Source: Phycisphaerales bacterium (GTDB lineage Bacteria; Planctomycetota; Phycisphaerae; Phycisphaerales; UBA1924). From it: a DNA stretch of 64,000 nucleotides. Both the position numbers and the translations under genes were made by a program. The stretch is from the NCBI GenBank assembly GCA_020849615.1, contig JADLFW010000009.1:186001-250000 (forward strand). The letters are read 5' to 3'. The notes below the pieces were generated by a model, which ran no database searches, had not been told where the DNA came from, and worked only from the letters and a program-made list of their open reading frames with translations. Shown in pieces: positions 8,915 to 21,349 of the stretch (the stretch's first letter is position 1; the number at the start of each line of letters is the position of its first letter).

Positions 8915-10204
8915 ATGCGTGATCGCCGCCTGTACCTCGATAACGCCGCGACGAGCTTCCCCAAGCCCGCCGCCGTCCACGGGGCCGTGCTCGACTACGC
9001 CACCCGCCTGGGTACAACGCCGGGCCGCGCCCAGTACGCCGAGTCGCGAGAGGGCGGCCGGATCATCCGCCGCTGCCGCGAACGGCTGGTCGAGTTCTTC
9101 GGGGGCGATTCGCCCGACCACGTCGTTTTCACGCTCAACTGCACCGATGCGCTCAACCTGGCCATCAAGGGCGTCGTCGGCCATCGGCTGCGCACCAGGC
9201 CGGGCCGGCCGGTGCATCTGGTCGCGACCGCCATGGACCATAACTCCGTGCTGCGGCCGCTCAACGCCCTAGCCGGGGCGGGTGTTGAGTGGACGTGCGT
9301 GGAGGCCGCCTCCGGGGACGGACACATCGACCCCGGGGATGTCGAACGGGCGATCACCGCCGATACTGCGCTGGTCATCGGAAATCACGCCAGCAACGTC
9401 ACGGGTGTGATCCAGCCGATCGCGGAGATGGCGGCGCTCTGCAAGCAGCACGGCGTCCTGTTCCTCGCCGATGTAGCCCAGTCGCTGGGGCACGTTCCGG
9501 TCGACATCCGCGCCATGTCGATCGATCTGCTCGCGTTCCCGGGGCACAAAGGGCTGCTGGGCCCGCTGGGCACGGGCGGCCTGTACATCCGGCCCGGGCT
9601 CGAGGAGCAGATCGACTCGCTCCGCGAAGGCGGAACAGGCACGCGGTCGGAGGCGGATACGCAGCCGACGTTCATGCCCGACAAGTACGAGCCGGGGTCG
9701 CACAACGCGGTCGGCATCGCGGGGCTTTCGGAAGCCGTGGCCTATCACCTCGACCGGGGCATCGCCGACTCCCGCTCCCACGAGATGGAACTGATGACAG
9801 CGCTCCTCGACGGCCTGCGAGCCGGTGGAGCCCGCGTTCATCCGCACGCCGATGGATGGACGGGAGACGGCCCGCTCGCCGACCTGACCCTGCACGGGCC
9901 CGCCACGCCCCGGGACCGCATCGGTGTTTTCTCGCTCACGCACGCGCACGCCGACCCGGCGACGTTCGCCGCGGTGCTGGAACTCAAGCACAACATCCTG
10001 GTGCGGGCGGGGCTCCACTGCGCTCCCCGCGCTCACCGCACGCTGGGGACGCTGGGCGGGCCGGGCCCGGCCGGCGCGGTGCGGGCCAGCCTCGGCCCGT
10101 TCATTGAGATCCCGGATATTCATCGACTTGTGGATGGCCTCACCGCCGCGTGCCGCGAGCTGCGAACAACAGACGCCGGCGCAGAATCCAAGCTTCTGGT
10201 TTAA
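8915..10204 (+). CDS. cysteine desulfurase-like class V aminotransferase
   Basis: This is a 429-residue PLP enzyme. LYLDNAATSFPKP at the N-terminus is the usual class V opening. The cofactor Lys is Lys212 in FPGHKGLLGPLGTGG. Cys369 in RAGLHCAPRAH occupies the place of the sulfur-accepting cysteine of the SufS/CsdA group. Such enzymes take sulfur (or selenium) from cysteine as a persulfide for Fe-S or thio-cofactor synthesis. No SUF or ISC scaffold genes are adjacent, so this may be a stand-alone desulfurase of the 'cysteine desulfurase family protein' type rather than the housekeeping SufS. It sits close behind gcvT. Confidence 0.85.
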   Translation: MRDRRLYLDNAATSFPKPAAVHGAVLDYATRLGTTPGRAQYAESREGGRIIRRCRERLVEFFGGDSPDHVVFTLNCTDALNLAIKGVVGHRLRTRPGRPVHLVATAMDHNSVLRPLNALAGAGVEWTCVEAASGDGHIDPGDVERAITADTALVIGNHASNVTGVIQPIAEMAALCKQHGVLFLADVAQSLGHVPVDIRAMSIDLLAFPGHKGLLGPLGTGGLYIRPGLEEQIDSLREGGTGTRSEADTQPTFMPDKYEPGSHNAVGIAGLSEAVAYHLDRGIADSRSHEMELMTALLDGLRAGGARVHPHADGWTGDGPLADLTLHGPATPRDRIGVFSLTHAHADPATFAAVLELKHNILVRAGLHCAPRAHRTLGTLGGPGPAGAVRASLGPFIEIPDIHRLVDGLTAACRELRTTDAGAESKLLV

Positions 10205-10225
10205 GCGGAAGTCAGCAGCAATCAG

Positions 10226-10939
10226 TCAGCCGGGCCGGCCCGGCTTGGGCACAACCACCCACTGCGCGGGCATGTGCCGCACAATGGACCCGGTGGTGAG
10301 GTAGATCACTTGCTCGGAGATGTTGGTGCAGTGATCGGCGATGAGCACGCACTGGCCCGCGATCTCGTGCAAGGCAAAGGCGAAATCGACTCCCATCTGC
10401 CCGGCCGCGATCTTTTCCTCGGCGGCCCGGACGATGGCATCCTTGAAAGCAGCGACGGCGTGCTGGCTCTGGAGAACGACCTTGGCCATGACGGGGTCAT
10501 CCCGCATCACGGCCGAGTTCACATCCCGCAGGATGCCGATCACGCTGTTGGCGATGACGCGGAAGGTGTCAGGGAACGGGGCGCTCAGCCTCTGGAGCGG
10601 CTCGACGAGTTCGGAGACGTCCACCGCGGCGTCGGCGATGCGCTCCAGCTCGTTGTTGATCTTGACGATCGTGAGCACGGCCCGCAGCTGGTGCTCCGAG
10701 AGCTGGGCGCTCTCGCGGGTCGCGTCGGTCAGCAGCTGCACGGCCGACTGCTCGAGCTGGACATCGACCTTGTCGACATCGTCATCCATGCCCGAGACGC
10801 GGCGGGCCTGCTCGGGATCGCGAGTAAACACGGCCTCGAACGCGGCCTCGAGGAGCGCCTGGACGCGCCGGCCCTGGCCGACGAGGTCGGTCTTCAGCCC
10901 GGCGATCCGGTCGGTGAATGCCTGCGGCGAGGTGTTCAT
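10226..10939 (-). CDS. phoU: PhoU-like phosphate regulator
   Basis: The 237-residue all-helical protein follows the PhoU pattern of two three-helix repeats. The acidic metal-binding helices are visible as VSGMDDDVDKVDVQLEQ and IVKINNELERIADAAVDVSELV. In other bacteria PhoU restrains the Pst phosphate transporter and the PhoR kinase. No pst or pho genes are nearby, so its partner must be elsewhere. The start at ATG 10939 was chosen over an open extension to 11101 that lies in the eno promoter region. It is convergent with the aminotransferase gene. Confidence 0.85.
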   Translation of the reverse strand: MNTSPQAFTDRIAGLKTDLVGQGRRVQALLEAAFEAVFTRDPEQARRVSGMDDDVDKVDVQLEQSAVQLLTDATRESAQLSEHQLRAVLTIVKINNELERIADAAVDVSELVEPLQRLSAPFPDTFRVIANSVIGILRDVNSAVMRDDPVMAKVVLQSQHAVAAFKDAIVRAAEEKIAAGQMGVDFAFALHEIAGQCVLIADHCTNISEQVIYLTTGSIVRHMPAQWVVVPKPGRPG

Positions 10940-11048
10940 GGGTGCGTCCGTGTCGGCCCGATCACGATACCCGATCGCGGCCCGTTTCGGGGCGTTCCGG
11001 AGGGTTCCGGGACGGATATTCTTGCCCGGGCGGGCCCGTCGGTCCTGA

Positions 11049-12398
<1,350 letters not shown>

Positions 12399-12440
12399 AA
12401 CTCGTCTCGCTGATTCCCCCCCGCATTCCCCGGAGCCCCC

Positions 12441-13088
12441 ATGGACCTGTACATCGACACCGCCAACCTGGATGAGATCAAGGAAGCCAACGACCTGGGC
12501 GTCCTCGACGGCGTCACCACCAATCCTTCACTCATCGCCAAGGAGAAGACCGACTACGGCAAGCGCCTCGCCGAGATCTGCAAGGTGGTCAAGGGCCCGG
12601 TCTCGGCCGAGGTCATCGCCATCGACTTTGAAGGCATGATGAAGGAAGGCAAGGAACGGGCCAAGATCGCCCCCAACATCGTCGTCAAGCTCCCCAGCAC
12701 GGTGGATGGCCTGAAGGCCTGCAAGGCGATGTCGGATGCCGACATCAAGACCAACCTCACCCTGTGCTTCCAGCCGCTCCAGGCCCTGATGGTCGCCAAG
12801 GTGGGGGCCTTCCTCGTGAGCCCGTTCATCGGCCGCATCGACGACATCGGCGAGGATGGCATGCTGCTCATCCAGCAGATCCGCCAGATCTACGACAACT
12901 ACGGCTTCAAGACCAAGGTCCTGGCCGCATCCATCCGCCACCCCAAGCACATGGTCGAGTGCGCCCTGGCCGGCGCCGATGTCGCCACCGTGCCCTTCAA
13001 CGTCATCAAGCAGATGATGCAGCACCCGCTCACCGACACCGGGCTGAAGAAGTTCGTCGAGGACTACAAGAAGGCCTTCGGCGGTTGA
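12441..13088 (+). CDS. tal: small transaldolase (type 3 / fructose-6-phosphate aldolase family)
   Basis: This 215-residue protein belongs to the short MipB/TalC group. It has MDLYIDTANLDEIKEA at the N-terminus, GVTTNPSLIAKE, the Schiff-base Lys in NIVVKLPST, LTLCFQPLQAL, and SPFIGRIDDIGEDG. Members move dihydroxyacetone units between sugar phosphates or split fructose-6-phosphate; the two activities cannot be told apart with confidence here. A Gln in the helix after the second strand (FQPLQAL) may help, because that site separates aldolases from transaldolases. It sits directly after eno, so central carbon metabolism is the likely role. Confidence 0.9.
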   Translation: MDLYIDTANLDEIKEANDLGVLDGVTTNPSLIAKEKTDYGKRLAEICKVVKGPVSAEVIAIDFEGMMKEGKERAKIAPNIVVKLPSTVDGLKACKAMSDADIKTNLTLCFQPLQALMVAKVGAFLVSPFIGRIDDIGEDGMLLIQQIRQIYDNYGFKTKVLAASIRHPKHMVECALAGADVATVPFNVIKQMMQHPLTDTGLKKFVEDYKKAFGG

Positions 13089-13089
13089 G

Positions 13090-14103
13090 TCAGCCCTTCT
13101 TCTCGAAGGCGGCGTCGAACGCCAGCTGCGACGGCGCGAAGTCCACGCGCCGCACGTACTCGCAGCTCTCTTTCGCCCCCGCCTCCCGGTCCATCCCGGC
13201 ATCCTCCCACTCCACGCTGAGCGGGCCGCTGTACCCCACGCGGTTCAGCGAGCGGATGATCGCCTCGAAGTTCACGTGCCCGCGGCCCACCGAGCGGAAA
13301 TCCCAGCCGCGGCGCACATCGCCGAACGGCAGGTGCGAGCCCAGCACACCCGTCAGTCCGTCGCCCTGCGGTCCGTAGTGCACCGCCACATCCTTCATGT
13401 GCACGTGGAAGATCCGGTCCGGGAAGCGCTCGATGAACTTGTTGGGGGCAACGCCCTGCCACAGCAGGTGGCTGGGGTCGAAGTTGAACCCGAACGCCGG
13501 GTGATTCCCGATCGCCGACAACGCGGTCTCCGCGCTGTAGAGGTCGTACGCGATCTCGCCGGGGTGCACCTCCAGCCCGAACTTCACGCCCTGCGCCTTG
13601 AACTCATCCAGGATCGGGCCCCACCGGGCCGCAAAGTCATCAAACCCCTTCTTCACATCCGCCGGGCTCGTCGGCGGAAAGAAGTACCACATTCCCCAGA
13701 TGCTTGAGCCCGTGAACCCGTTCACGACCTTCACGCGCAGCTTCGCCGCGGCCCGCGCTGTCGCTTTCATTTCATCCGCGGCCCGGCGACGGACCCCTTC
13801 GGGCTGGCCATCGCCCCAGACATGCGGCGGCAGGATGGCCTGGTGCCGGTGGTCGATGTGGTCGCAAACAGCCTGCCCGACCAGGTGGTTGCTGATCGCC
13901 AAGCACTTGAGCCCGTGCTTGTTCAGGATGTCCCACCGGGTCTTGGCGTACCCGGCATCCGCCGCAGCCTTGCCAGGCTCGAAGTGGTCGCCCCAGCAGG
14001 CCAGTTCCAGCCCGTCGTAGCCGAAGGTCCGGGCCTTGGCGGCCATGGTGTCGAGGGGAAGATCGGCCCATTGGCCGGTGAACAGCGTGACGGGTCTGGG
14101 CAT
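13090..14103 (-). CDS. sugar phosphate isomerase/epimerase (xylose isomerase-like TIM barrel)
   Basis: A 337-residue TIM-barrel protein of the AP-endonuclease-2-like family. Metal and catalytic blocks visible are [39 protein letters not shown], and [11 protein letters not shown] near the C-terminus. Relatives isomerise or epimerise inosose, hydroxypyruvate or keto-sugars. Start ATG 14103 is preceded by GGAG within CAGGAGAACCCC. It lies divergent from the ABC permease and dehydrogenase genes, so I infer a shared polyol or keto-sugar pathway. The substrate is not known. A longer frame to 14175 exists but starts in the divergent promoter region. Confidence 0.85.
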   Translation of the reverse strand: MPRPVTLFTGQWADLPLDTMAAKARTFGYDGLELACWGDHFEPGKAAADAGYAKTRWDILNKHGLKCLAISNHLVGQAVCDHIDHRHQAILPPHVWGDGQPEGVRRRAADEMKATARAAAKLRVKVVNGFTGSSIWGMWYFFPPTSPADVKKGFDDFAARWGPILDEFKAQGVKFGLEVHPGEIAYDLYSAETALSAIGNHPAFGFNFDPSHLLWQGVAPNKFIERFPDRIFHVHMKDVAVHYGPQGDGLTGVLGSHLPFGDVRRGWDFRSVGRGHVNFEAIIRSLNRVGYSGPLSVEWEDAGMDREAGAKESCEYVRRVDFAPSQLAFDAAFEKKG

Positions 14104-14231
14104 GGGGTTCTCCTGGCGCGCGACAGTGTACCGCGATCGCCGGGCCCGGCTAACGGGTGGAACGATCCACGTCACCCGTGCTGATCCGTGACCGCTTCCA
14201 GATAGGTCCGAACCTCTGTACCATCCGCCCC

Positions 14232-15257
14232 ATGCGTTCAGCGGGCCGAGACTGGTCGTGGTGGATGGAGCGGGCCGGGCCCGTTCTTGCGCTGATCCTT
14301 CTGATCGCCGGCACCGCCCTCTACGAGTACTTCACCGTCCCTCCCGATGACCGGGCGTTCCTTACGGCCCGGAACTTCGCCAACATCCTCGGCCAATGGT
14401 CCTTCGTCGGCATTGTGGCCATCGGGATGACCTTCGTGATCATCCTGGGCGGCATCGACCTCTCCGTCGGTTCGATGGTCGCCCTCGCGGGCGGCGTCTC
14501 GATCTACGCCCTCAACGCCGCGGCGGAGAAATGGCCGCCGGGTGTTGCAATTGCCGTCGCCATCGTTGCCGGGCTGGCGATCGGCCCGTTGATGGGGCTC
14601 ATCAACGGCATCGCCATCGCCAAGGGGCGGCTGGCTCCATTTGTGGCAACGCTCGGGACGCTGGCCATCTTCCGGTCGCTGGTCGTCGCTCCAGCGGAGG
14701 GCAGCGAGATCCGGTCGCAGGTGGCTTCCTTCGCGAAGGTGGGGGGGGTAGGTGTTCCGATTCCGTTTCTGGGGCCCGATGGTGGCTTTCTGAATGTCCG
14801 CGTCACGGTCCTCATCTTTCTCGGCTGCGCGATCGCAGCCCATCTCATTCTCTCCCGCACCGTGTTCGGCCGGCGGATCTACGCGATCGGCGATAACCAC
14901 CGGGCGGCCCGGTACGCGGGCATCCCGATCGAGCGGGTGACCATCGCGGTCTACACCATCGCCGGGTTCACCTGCGGCCTTGCCGGGCTCTTCAACGCCA
15001 GCCGCCTGAACTCGGTCTCCAGCTCGTCGCTGGGCCTCTTTTACGAGCTCGACGCCATCGCCGCCGTCGTCATCGGCGGCACCCGCCTCCAAGGCGGCTC
15101 GGGCCGCATCTGGGGCACGGTCATCGGGGTCTTGATCATGGGTGTGGTCAGCAACATGCTGAACATGCTCGGTGTATCCAACTTCTACCACGGCCTCGTC
15201 AAGGGAGTGATCATCATGGCCGCGGTGCTCGTCCAGCGCCCCGCCCAGGCCGACTGA
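14232..15257 (+). CDS. sugar ABC transporter permease (RbsC family)
   Basis: This is a 341-residue inner-membrane permease with roughly eight to ten hydrophobic segments. It has the family signature [20 protein letters not shown], followed later by [19 protein letters not shown] and [17 protein letters not shown], the cytoplasmic loop that couples to the ATPase. It imports monosaccharides or polyols together with the binding protein downstream (15344-16351). No ATP-binding subunit is encoded in this cluster, so the energising ATPase must come from elsewhere. Start ATG 14232 precedes the first membrane segment; a longer frame from 14157 adds an unlikely leader. Confidence 0.9.
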   Translation: MRSAGRDWSWWMERAGPVLALILLIAGTALYEYFTVPPDDRAFLTARNFANILGQWSFVGIVAIGMTFVIILGGIDLSVGSMVALAGGVSIYALNAAAEKWPPGVAIAVAIVAGLAIGPLMGLINGIAIAKGRLAPFVATLGTLAIFRSLVVAPAEGSEIRSQVASFAKVGGVGVPIPFLGPDGGFLNVRVTVLIFLGCAIAAHLILSRTVFGRRIYAIGDNHRAARYAGIPIERVTIAVYTIAGFTCGLAGLFNASRLNSVSSSSLGLFYELDAIAAVVIGGTRLQGGSGRIWGTVIGVLIMGVVSNMLNMLGVSNFYHGLVKGVIIMAAVLVQRPAQAD

Positions 15258-15343
15258 GACTCGTCCCCCGCTTCCCCGGTAAGCCGGAATTCGTGTACCA
15301 TCGCCGGCCCGGATTCCCGCCGGATTCTGAAAGGAAGACCCCG

Positions 15344-16351
15344 ATGTTCCACCGGATGACCGTCGCGGCCCTCATCGCCTCCGTTGCCCTGACGGGCCTG
15401 TTCACCGCCTCGACCGCTCTGGCCCGTGCCGGCGAAGCGCCGACCGCGGCCCAGCCCGACAAGAAGAAGATCCGCATCGGCGTCACCGTGCCCGCCGCCG
15501 ACCATGGCTGGACGGCCGGCGTGGGCTGGTGGGCCAAGCGGGCCATGAAGCTCTACCCGGACATCGACTGGATCTACTCGACCGCGCCGGGCCCGGAGAA
15601 GCAGATCGCCGACATCGAGGACATGCTCACCAAGGGCATCGACGGCCTGGTCATCCTCTGCACCGAGTCCGCCCCGCTCACGCCCATCGCCAAAAAGGTC
15701 CACGAGAAGGGCGTGTTCATCGTCAATGTCGACCGCGGGTTCCTCGAGCCCGTCGCCGACATCTTCCTCGAGGGCGACAACAAGGCGTTCGGCCGCAAGA
15801 GCGCCCAGTTCGTCGCCGAGCGGATGAAGGCGGAGGGCAAGACCAACCTCGTCATCCTCACCGGCATCCCCTGCACGGTCGACACCGACCGCGTGACCGC
15901 CGCGAAAGAGGTCATCGCCCAGTACCCCGAGATCAAGATCCTCGACACGCAGCCCGCCTTCTGGAACCGCGAAAAGGGCCTGCAGGTCATGGAGAACATG
16001 CTCAGCAAGCACCGCAAGATCGACGCCGTCTGGGCCCAGGATGACGACATCGCCCTGGGCGCCATCCAGGCCATCAAGGAGGCGGGCCGCGAGAAGCAGA
16101 TGTGGGTCTTCGGCGGCGCTGGCATGAAGGATGTCATCAAGATGGTGATGGACAAGGACCCGATGGTCCCCGGCAACATCACGTATCCGCCCAGCATGAT
16201 CGCCGCCGGCATCCACCAGGCCGTGAGCGTGCTCCGCGATGGCAACCGCAAGGCCGTCATGGAGTTCATGCCGCACCATCTCATGATGGATGTCGAGCTC
16301 ATCACCCCCGACAACGCCAAGCACTTCTATTTCGCCGATTCGGTGTACTGA
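15344..16351 (+). CDS. periplasmic sugar-binding protein of ABC transporter
   Basis: This is a 335-residue type I periplasmic binding protein. A signal peptide (residues 1-27, ending TALARAG) precedes a mature domain with [48 protein letters not shown], and [22 protein letters not shown]. These match the ribose/galactose-binding group. AAAGGAAG six bases before ATG 15344 is a strong ribosome binding site. It follows the permease in an operon and precedes a dehydrogenase likely to act on the imported ligand. Confidence 0.92.
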   Translation: MFHRMTVAALIASVALTGLFTASTALARAGEAPTAAQPDKKKIRIGVTVPAADHGWTAGVGWWAKRAMKLYPDIDWIYSTAPGPEKQIADIEDMLTKGIDGLVILCTESAPLTPIAKKVHEKGVFIVNVDRGFLEPVADIFLEGDNKAFGRKSAQFVAERMKAEGKTNLVILTGIPCTVDTDRVTAAKEVIAQYPEIKILDTQPAFWNREKGLQVMENMLSKHRKIDAVWAQDDDIALGAIQAIKEAGREKQMWVFGGAGMKDVIKMVMDKDPMVPGNITYPPSMIAAGIHQAVSVLRDGNRKAVMEFMPHHLMMDVELITPDNAKHFYFADSVY

Positions 16352-16379
16352 TCCGCCCCGGAGGGTGAAGGACGCAGCC

Positions 16380-17552
16380 ATGAATGAGCCTCTCCGCATG
16401 GGCATGGTCGGCGGCGGCCGCGATGCCTTCATCGGCGCGGTCCACCGCACCGCCGCCTGCCTCGACAACGGTGTCCGCTTCGTCGCCGGGTGCCTCTCCT
16501 CATCGCCCGACAAAGCCCTCGCCAGCGGCGCCGACCTCGGTCTCGACCCCCGACGCAACTACCGCACCTGGGAGGACATGCTCCAGGGTGAACTCGCCCT
16601 CCCGCCGGGCCAGCGCATCGACTTCATCTCCATCGTCACCCCCAACCACGTGCACTACCCCGTCGCCCGGGCCTTCGCCGCCGCCGGCATCGATGTCGTC
16701 TGCGACAAGCCGCTCTGCCACACCTCCGAACAGGCCCGGGATCTCGCGCACACCGCCAACAAATCCGGCGTCGTCTTCGCCGTCACCTACAACTACTCCG
16801 GCTACCCCATGGTCAAACAGGCCCGCGACATGGCCCGCCAGGGTGAGCTCGGCGACATCCGCAAAGTCATCGTCGAGTACAACCAGGGCTGGCTCGCCGG
16901 CAAGCTCGAATCAACAGGCCAGAAGCAGGCCGACTGGCGCACCGACCCTTCCCGCTCCGGCGCGGGCGGCGCCATCGGCGATATCGGCAGCCACGCCGAA
17001 CAGCTCGTCGCCTACGTGACGGGCCTCGAGATCGACGCTATCTGCGCCGACCTCACCACCTTCGTGCCGGGCCGCAGGCTCGACGATGACGCCAACCTGC
17101 TGATCCGCTACGCCCCGCGCGGCGGCGTTCAGGCCAAGGGCATCCTGACCGCCTCGCAAATCGAGATCGGCCACGAGAACGACCTGCGCCTGCGTGTCTA
17201 CGGGACCAAGGCCTCGCTCATCTGGCACCAGGAACACCCCAACCAGCTCTCGTTCCGGCCCGATGGCGAGCCCGAGCGCATCTACTCGCGCGGCAACGGC
17301 TACCTCGGCGCGGCGGCCCGCAAGAACACGCGGATCCCGGCCGGCCATCCCGAGGCCTTCCTCGAAGCATTCGCGAACGTCTACAACGCCGCCGGCGCTG
17401 CCATCCGCGCGCGCCGAACGGGCGCAGCCCTCGCCGATGCCGACTTCCCGACCGTCATCGACGGCGCCCGCGGTGTCCACTTCATCGAAAAGACGATCGA
17501 ATCCTCCCGGAGCGATCGCAAATGGACCGACGCCCGCTGGACCAACCTCTAG
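16380..17552 (+). CDS. Gfo/Idh/MocA family oxidoreductase
   Basis: A 390-residue NAD(P)-dependent dehydrogenase. The Rossmann start is [19 protein letters not shown], and the family block [20 protein letters not shown] leads to the catalytic-Lys motif CDKPLCH (the EKP motif with Asp for Glu). The second domain carries [20 protein letters not shown], including the His that often serves in catalysis. Relatives oxidise sugars or inositols. GGAGG lies 16-20 bases upstream of ATG 16380, with AAGGA nearer. It is the last gene of the import operon. Confidence 0.92.
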   Translation: MNEPLRMGMVGGGRDAFIGAVHRTAACLDNGVRFVAGCLSSSPDKALASGADLGLDPRRNYRTWEDMLQGELALPPGQRIDFISIVTPNHVHYPVARAFAAAGIDVVCDKPLCHTSEQARDLAHTANKSGVVFAVTYNYSGYPMVKQARDMARQGELGDIRKVIVEYNQGWLAGKLESTGQKQADWRTDPSRSGAGGAIGDIGSHAEQLVAYVTGLEIDAICADLTTFVPGRRLDDDANLLIRYAPRGGVQAKGILTASQIEIGHENDLRLRVYGTKASLIWHQEHPNQLSFRPDGEPERIYSRGNGYLGAAARKNTRIPAGHPEAFLEAFANVYNAAGAAIRARRTGAALADADFPTVIDGARGVHFIEKTIESSRSDRKWTDARWTNL

Positions 17553-17854
17553 GCCCTCGGCACGCCCCGCCCGGGCTGTGTAACTCATTCGAAACCGGGA
17601 ACTTGTCAAGGAAATGCGCGGCTGCCCCGCCCGTTAACCCAGATGCCGGGCCGCGGCCCGGCGTTTCCTTCCCCTCCGGCCGTTCCGGGGACCCGTGCAG
17701 TCCGGCATCCAGCCGGAACTCGGGATGTTTCGGGGAAACAGACGGCTTCGCGGCCCAGTTTGTGACGGGCCCGGGCCGATGGAGTATCCGGTAGTGGCAG
17801 GGGTTTCCGCGTCAGGTCGCGGCCCGCCCCCGGAGATGATCACGGAGACCCACC
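17553..17854. other. 302-base intergenic region, probable promoter zone
   Basis: No open frame here looks coding. The stretch GGGAACTTGTCAAGG near 17596-17610 resembles an ECF-type -35 element (GGAAC), but I see no convincing partner at 16-17 bases, so this is only suggestive. The GGAGA near 17842 and the ATG at 17855 give the following gene a usable start. No terminator with a U-run is seen for the upstream operon. Confidence 0.3.
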
Positions 17855-18889
17855 ATGGAACGACGCGTGCAGCTCACTGCTTTTCTGATCGCGGCGCTGG
17901 CCGGCGCGGCTTCTGCCTTGGCCCAGCCCGTCTGGGTTGAAGAGGAAACCACTTCCGATGAACCCCAGGCCCGCGGCGGCGAGCAGCGCCGGGTCGAGGT
18001 CCGGGTCCAGGCCCGCGATGACGATTCCGATGAAGCCGATGATGATTACCGTCCGCAGCAGCGCCGCCGCGTGGTCCGCGAGCAGCGGGTGCTCCGGGAT
18101 GGATCCGGCCCGGGCGGCCAACCCCGCGTCATGATCCTGGATGATCAGGAGCCCCGCCAGGTCCGCAAGGCCGTCAAGCGCAAGGCCCAGGCGCCCCGCC
18201 GCGGCCCGGGTGGTCCCGGCGGGCCAGGAGGTCCGGGGGGCGAGGAGTTCGAGATCCGTATTGACCGGCCGCACGGGCCGATGACGATGCGTCGCCCCGA
18301 GCGATTCCGGCTCCACATGGATGAACCCGGCGCGGGTGGCGGGCGCCGGGAGGGCGATGACCGTCAGATCATCATCCTCCGCGGCGATGATGAAGACGGC
18401 CCGCGCGCTGGCGGCGGCGGGCCTCAGGTGCACCGCTTTGAGTTCCCCGGCGGCGAGGGCCGCGTCATGGTCTTCCGGGGCGGCCCGGATGGCCCACAGG
18501 GCGGGCGCTGGCAAGCGGGCCCGCACGGCCAGGCTGGGCCGCATGTCTTCGAGTTCCGCGGTGGCGCCGGCGGCCACTGGACACCAAAGGCCGACGGCCC
18601 GCGCATCAAGGTCCGCGGTCCGCGCGGCGGCGACGGTCCGGTCGAAGTTGAAGGCTTCCAACTCGGCGATGGCGAGAAGGACATCATGTTCTTCAAACAC
18701 GGCCCGGACGGCGGCCCGCGCGGCGATGTCTTCTTTCGCGAGGTCCCGGGCGGGCCCGACGGCCAGCACGATGTGATCATCCGCAAGCGCGGCGGAGATG
18801 AGGCCCCGCGCCGCATGCGCATCCAGCGCATGGATGGCTCCGGCGGCGACCCGCAGCCGGGCCGGTGCCCGAACTGCAACTGCATCTGA
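17855..18889 (+). CDS. secreted Gly/Pro/Arg/Asp-rich low-complexity protein with C-terminal Cys cluster
   Basis: I cannot assign a family. The 344-residue protein has a signal peptide (residues 1-23, ending SALAQ). An acidic/basic stretch follows (RDDDSDEADDDYRPQQRRR), then a GPGGPGGPGGPGG tract near residue 125. Several imperfect repeats then alternate phrases such as EFRGGAGG, MVFRGGPDGPQGG and MFFKHGPDGGPRGD. The last residues are CPNCNCI, three cysteines that could bind metal or form a disulfide. The framework is strongly hydrophilic, suggesting an extended extracytoplasmic protein. A strong hairpin terminator follows at 18916. Confidence 0.75.
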   Translation: MERRVQLTAFLIAALAGAASALAQPVWVEEETTSDEPQARGGEQRRVEVRVQARDDDSDEADDDYRPQQRRRVVREQRVLRDGSGPGGQPRVMILDDQEPRQVRKAVKRKAQAPRRGPGGPGGPGGPGGEEFEIRIDRPHGPMTMRRPERFRLHMDEPGAGGGRREGDDRQIIILRGDDEDGPRAGGGGPQVHRFEFPGGEGRVMVFRGGPDGPQGGRWQAGPHGQAGPHVFEFRGGAGGHWTPKADGPRIKVRGPRGGDGPVEVEGFQLGDGEKDIMFFKHGPDGGPRGDVFFREVPGGPDGQHDVIIRKRGGDEAPRRMRIQRMDGSGGDPQPGRCPNCNCI

Positions 18890-18915
18890 GCTCACGATCC
18901 ACGTAGAATCCACCG

Positions 18916-18946
18916 CGACCGCGCCGCCGATCGGCGCGGTCGTTTT
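18916..18946 (+). terminator. rho-independent terminator
   Basis: An 11-bp perfect GC stem (CGACCGCGCCG paired with CGGCGCGGTCG), a 5-base loop and TTTT follow the low-complexity gene by 26 bases. Confidence 0.85.
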
Positions 18947-18960
18947 CATTGGACACCTGC

Positions 18961-19446
18961 GTGCCCACCATCATCCTCACCGCCGAGATCCGCGCCCCGA
19001 TCGAACGGTGCTTCGACCTCGCTCGCTCCATCGATTTCCACTGCGAATCGATGAAGCACACGGGGGAGCGGGCTATCGCGGGGGTCACAACAGGCCTCAT
19101 CAGTTCCGGCGACACCGTGACGTGGCGGGCCCGGCACCTGGGATTCTGGCGGCACCTCACCAGCCGGGTCACGGTCATGGACCGACCGCGCCTGTTCGTC
19201 GATGAGCAGGTGCGCGGGGCCTTCCGCTTCTTCCGGCATGAGCACAGGTTCGAAGAGCTCTCGCCGGGCCTGACCGGGCTGACCGACACGTTCGAGTTCG
19301 GCTCGCCGTGCGGCGCCCTCGGACACACTGCGAACGCCATGTTCCTCACCCGCTACATGCGGTCCCTGCTCTCGGGGCACCAGCAGCGCCTCCGGGCCGC
19401 GCTGGAAAGCGACGGGTGGCGCCGGTTCATTGATGCCGATGCCTGA
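18961..19446 (+). CDS. SRPBCC (START-like) family protein
   Basis: A 161-residue protein from GTG 18961. The opening IILTAEIRAPIERCFDLARSI is the usual first strand and helix of polyketide-cyclase/dehydrase-type SRPBCC proteins. Later strands (DTVTWRARHLGF, FVDEQVRGAFRFFRHEHRFEEL) and the long C-terminal helix also fit. These proteins hold hydrophobic ligands in a helix-grip fold, and many act in cell-interior or membrane stress. The ligand is unknown. It begins 14 bases after a terminator, so it likely has its own promoter or reads through weakly. Confidence 0.75.
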   Translation: MPTIILTAEIRAPIERCFDLARSIDFHCESMKHTGERAIAGVTTGLISSGDTVTWRARHLGFWRHLTSRVTVMDRPRLFVDEQVRGAFRFFRHEHRFEELSPGLTGLTDTFEFGSPCGALGHTANAMFLTRYMRSLLSGHQQRLRAALESDGWRRFIDADA

Positions 19447-19477
19447 TACCCGTACCTCCCGCCTAAACTGCCCGCCT

Positions 19478-21313
<1,836 letters not shown>

Positions 21314-21349
21314 CCCGGCCCGCCACCTCGTCGCGGTACACTCCCCCGG

